Positions 63,003 to 64,000 of a DNA stretch of 64,000 nucleotides are shown piece after piece (the stretch's first letter is position 1; every line of letters starts with the position of its first letter). Source of the DNA: Exercitatus varius. Its GTDB lineage: Bacteria > Pseudomonadota > Gammaproteobacteria > Enterobacterales > Pasteurellaceae. Under the pieces are notes generated by a model. The model had not been told where the DNA came from. It saw nothing but the letters and a program-made list of their open reading frames with translations, and made no database searches. A program made the position numbers and the translations under genes. The stretch spans positions 26,962 through 90,961 of the forward strand of contig NZ_JARQTO010000008.1 in the NCBI RefSeq assembly GCF_029577735.1, read 5' to 3'.

Positions 63003-63680
63003 ATGAGCAAACCGTTACTGCAAATCGCATTGGATTCACTTACCCTGGAAAAAGCCGTCGCCGACGCCAAACAAGCGGAAAATTCGGTAGAAATCATTGA
63101 AGTGGGCACCATTCTCGCCTGTGCCGAAGGCATGAAAGCCGTTTCCGTTCTGCGCGCGCTACATCCGAGCCACATCATCGTGTGCGATTTAAAAACCACC
63201 GACGGCGGCGCCATTTTAGCTAAAATGGCTTTCGAAGCCGGCGCAGACTGGCTAACGGTTTCCGCCGCCGCCCATCCGGCGACCAAAGCGGCCTGTAAAA
63301 AAGTGGCGGACGAATTTAACGCCGCCCATCCGGATCTCAAAGTAAAAAAAGAAATCCAAATCGAAATTTACGGCAACTGGACATTAGATGACGCCAAAGA
63401 CTGGGTGGCGTTAGGCGTACAACAAGCGATTTATCACCGCTCCCGCGACGCCGAACTCGCCGGCAAAGGCTGGACGCCGGAAGATGTGGAATTAATGAAA
63501 AAACTCTCCGATTTAGGGCTTCAACTTTCCATCACCGGCGGCATTATTCCGCAGGATATTCATTTATTCAAAGAAATCAAGAACGCCAAAGCCTTCATTG
63601 CCGGTCGCGCGTTAGTGGGCGAAAAAGGCCAACAAACCGCCGCAGCCATTCGCGAACAGATAAATCAATATTGGGCATAA
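63003..63680 (+). CDS. ulaD: 3-keto-L-gulonate-6-phosphate decarboxylase
   Basis: A 225-residue enzyme of the orotidine-decarboxylase suprafamily making L-xylulose 5-phosphate. I start at the ATG at 63003 (MSKPLLQIALD), with GAGGAAAATAAA upstream; 18 further codons upstream run through the repeat. IVCDLKTTDGG near residue 60 is the catalytic D-x-K-x2-D motif, and ITGGI near 178 and AGRALVG near 198 bind phosphate. E. coli UlaD is 216 residues. Confidence 0.94.
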   Translation: MSKPLLQIALDSLTLEKAVADAKQAENSVEIIEVGTILACAEGMKAVSVLRALHPSHIIVCDLKTTDGGAILAKMAFEAGADWLTVSAAAHPATKAACKKVADEFNAAHPDLKVKKEIQIEIYGNWTLDDAKDWVALGVQQAIYHRSRDAELAGKGWTPEDVELMKKLSDLGLQLSITGGIIPQDIHLFKEIKNAKAFIAGRALVGEKGQQTAAAIREQINQYWA

Positions 63681-63705
63681 TACCGGCTGTTGCGGTATAA
63701 AAGTG

Positions 63706-63772
63706 AAAAGTGCGGGAAAATTTCAGCCTGTTTTTTAATCTAAAAAACGTTTGGAATTTTGACCGCACTTTT
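63706..63772. terminator. Inverted uptake-signal pair between convergent genes
   Basis: AAAAGTGCGGG (63706-63716) and ACCGCACTTTT (63762-63772) are inverted with one mismatch, with further A/T pairing inside. It lies between ulaD and the leftward gene at the window end. Confidence 0.5.
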
Positions 63773-63775
63773 ACG

Positions 63776-64000
63776 TTAATTAGCATAGTAGACAAATGGG
63801 TTACTAATTTCTTGAAAACTATACCCCAAAGCATTCCAATCATAATCCTCATCATTCTCTGTCGATAATTCCGCCTGTAATAAACCGTAAGGATCATAAG
63901 GTCTGTCCTGAGACAGCTGATACCCGATATTTGCAATCGCCGTCGCCCCCATTTCCGTTAACAGCGGATACTTCTCAATCCCTTGACCGACTTTCGGTAA
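63776..64000 (-). CDS. Unrecognised protein, C-terminal 74 residues
   Basis: An open leftward frame runs from the window edge to a TAA at 63776-63778. The visible piece begins LPKVGQGIEKYPLLTEMG and ends SNPFVYYAN; it is acidic, with an ELSTENDEDYDWN stretch, and has no membrane segment. I do not recognise a family. Base composition is a little more A/T-rich than the ula genes. It converges on ulaD. The rest of the gene lies beyond the window. Confidence 0.6.
   Translation of the reverse strand, partial: LPKVGQGIEKYPLLTEMGATAIANIGYQLSQDRPYDPYGLLQAELSTENDEDYDWNALGYSFQEISNPFVYYAN

Larger units (their letters stand above)
2134..63770. repeat. Haemophilus-type DNA uptake signal sequences, about 44 exact cores
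   Basis: Exact AAGTGCGGT starts I found: 2134, 4604, 6952, 7091, 16308, 16522, 17912, 19768, 25565, 27041, 27187, 27552, 28703, 35290, 37019, 38177, 42673, 43817, 45741, 49344, 51485, 53606, 54202, 60372. Exact ACCGCACTT starts: 2536, 12070, 17631, 21312, 21840, 24848, 27583, 29884, 43736, 45107, 47675, 48231, 51091, 51206, 55643, 56572, 62961, 63762, plus the arm at 16296 in inverted pairing. Many have the extended A/T-rich tail of the Haemophilus influenzae signal. The list was made by eye and may miss a few. Confidence 0.9.

Overview
The window comes from a gammaproteobacterium of the family Pasteurellaceae. The clearest sign is the Haemophilus-type DNA uptake signal core (AAGTGCGGT and its complement), which I count by eye about 44 times in 64 kb, in and between genes and on both strands. 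The gene content (two TRAP transporters, Hcp/Hcr, NarP, succinate-type metabolism) fits a rumen or mucosal facultative anaerobe such as the succinate-producing Basfia/Mannheimia succiniciproducens group; the species is my inference. No rRNA, tRNA, CRISPR array, prophage or insertion sequence was seen.

Positions 1-16280 hold a large hexuronate locus around a divergent promoter at 9835-10103. Leftward: a TRAP binding protein, an SDR-type fructuronate reductase, uxaC, a complete second TRAP transporter (with a lipoprotein binding protein), a zinc alcohol dehydrogenase, a short-form uxuA and a mannitol-dehydrogenase-type uxuB that runs off the window. Rightward: TRAP small and large membrane subunits, a cytoplasmic GH31 glycosidase, a UxuR-type regulator and a long-form uxuA. 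The locus has two mannonate dehydratases and two unrelated fructuronate reductases. A near-perfect CRP site and a UxuR-like operator lie in the divergent promoter.

Positions 16406-24648 hold leftward housekeeping genes: ppx, tamB, tamA and narP. Positions 24923-32261 hold cyaA (UUG start) divergent from hemCDXY, an arrangement also seen in enterics; the gap between them carries a frameshifted C-terminal remnant of a Gfo/Idh/MocA-type dehydrogenase. Positions 32492-35268 are hcp-hcr behind candidate NarP and FNR sites. Positions 35507-41732 form a tricarboxylate module: a CitT-type antiporter, a PrpF-family isomerase, acnB and a GntR/UTRA regulator, with a shared candidate operator.

Positions 41883-43643 are ruvX/yqgF, yqgE and rsmE; 43761-49596 are the ribose operon rbsDACBKR (leftward) with an RbsR palindrome and a CRP site upstream. 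Positions 49814-56544 are recO, rlmD, relA, dgkA, lptM (a 50-residue lipoprotein), lysA and a beta-class GST, all rightward. Positions 56671-63680 are an L-ascorbate (ula) locus: ulaG-ulaR-ulaE-ulaF leftward and a fused ulaAB, ulaC and ulaD rightward, with two CRP sites and two repeated candidate UlaR sites between. The last 225 bases are the C-terminal end of an unrecognised leftward gene.

The common thread is catabolite control. cyaA sits in the window, and four sugar or acid catabolic loci here (hexuronate, ribose, tricarboxylate, ascorbate) each show at least one CRP-like site. The least explained parts are the GH31 enzyme inside a TRAP/uronate operon, the acnB-prpF-antiporter module, and a hairpin-plus-uptake-signal repeat found in three intergenic regions.
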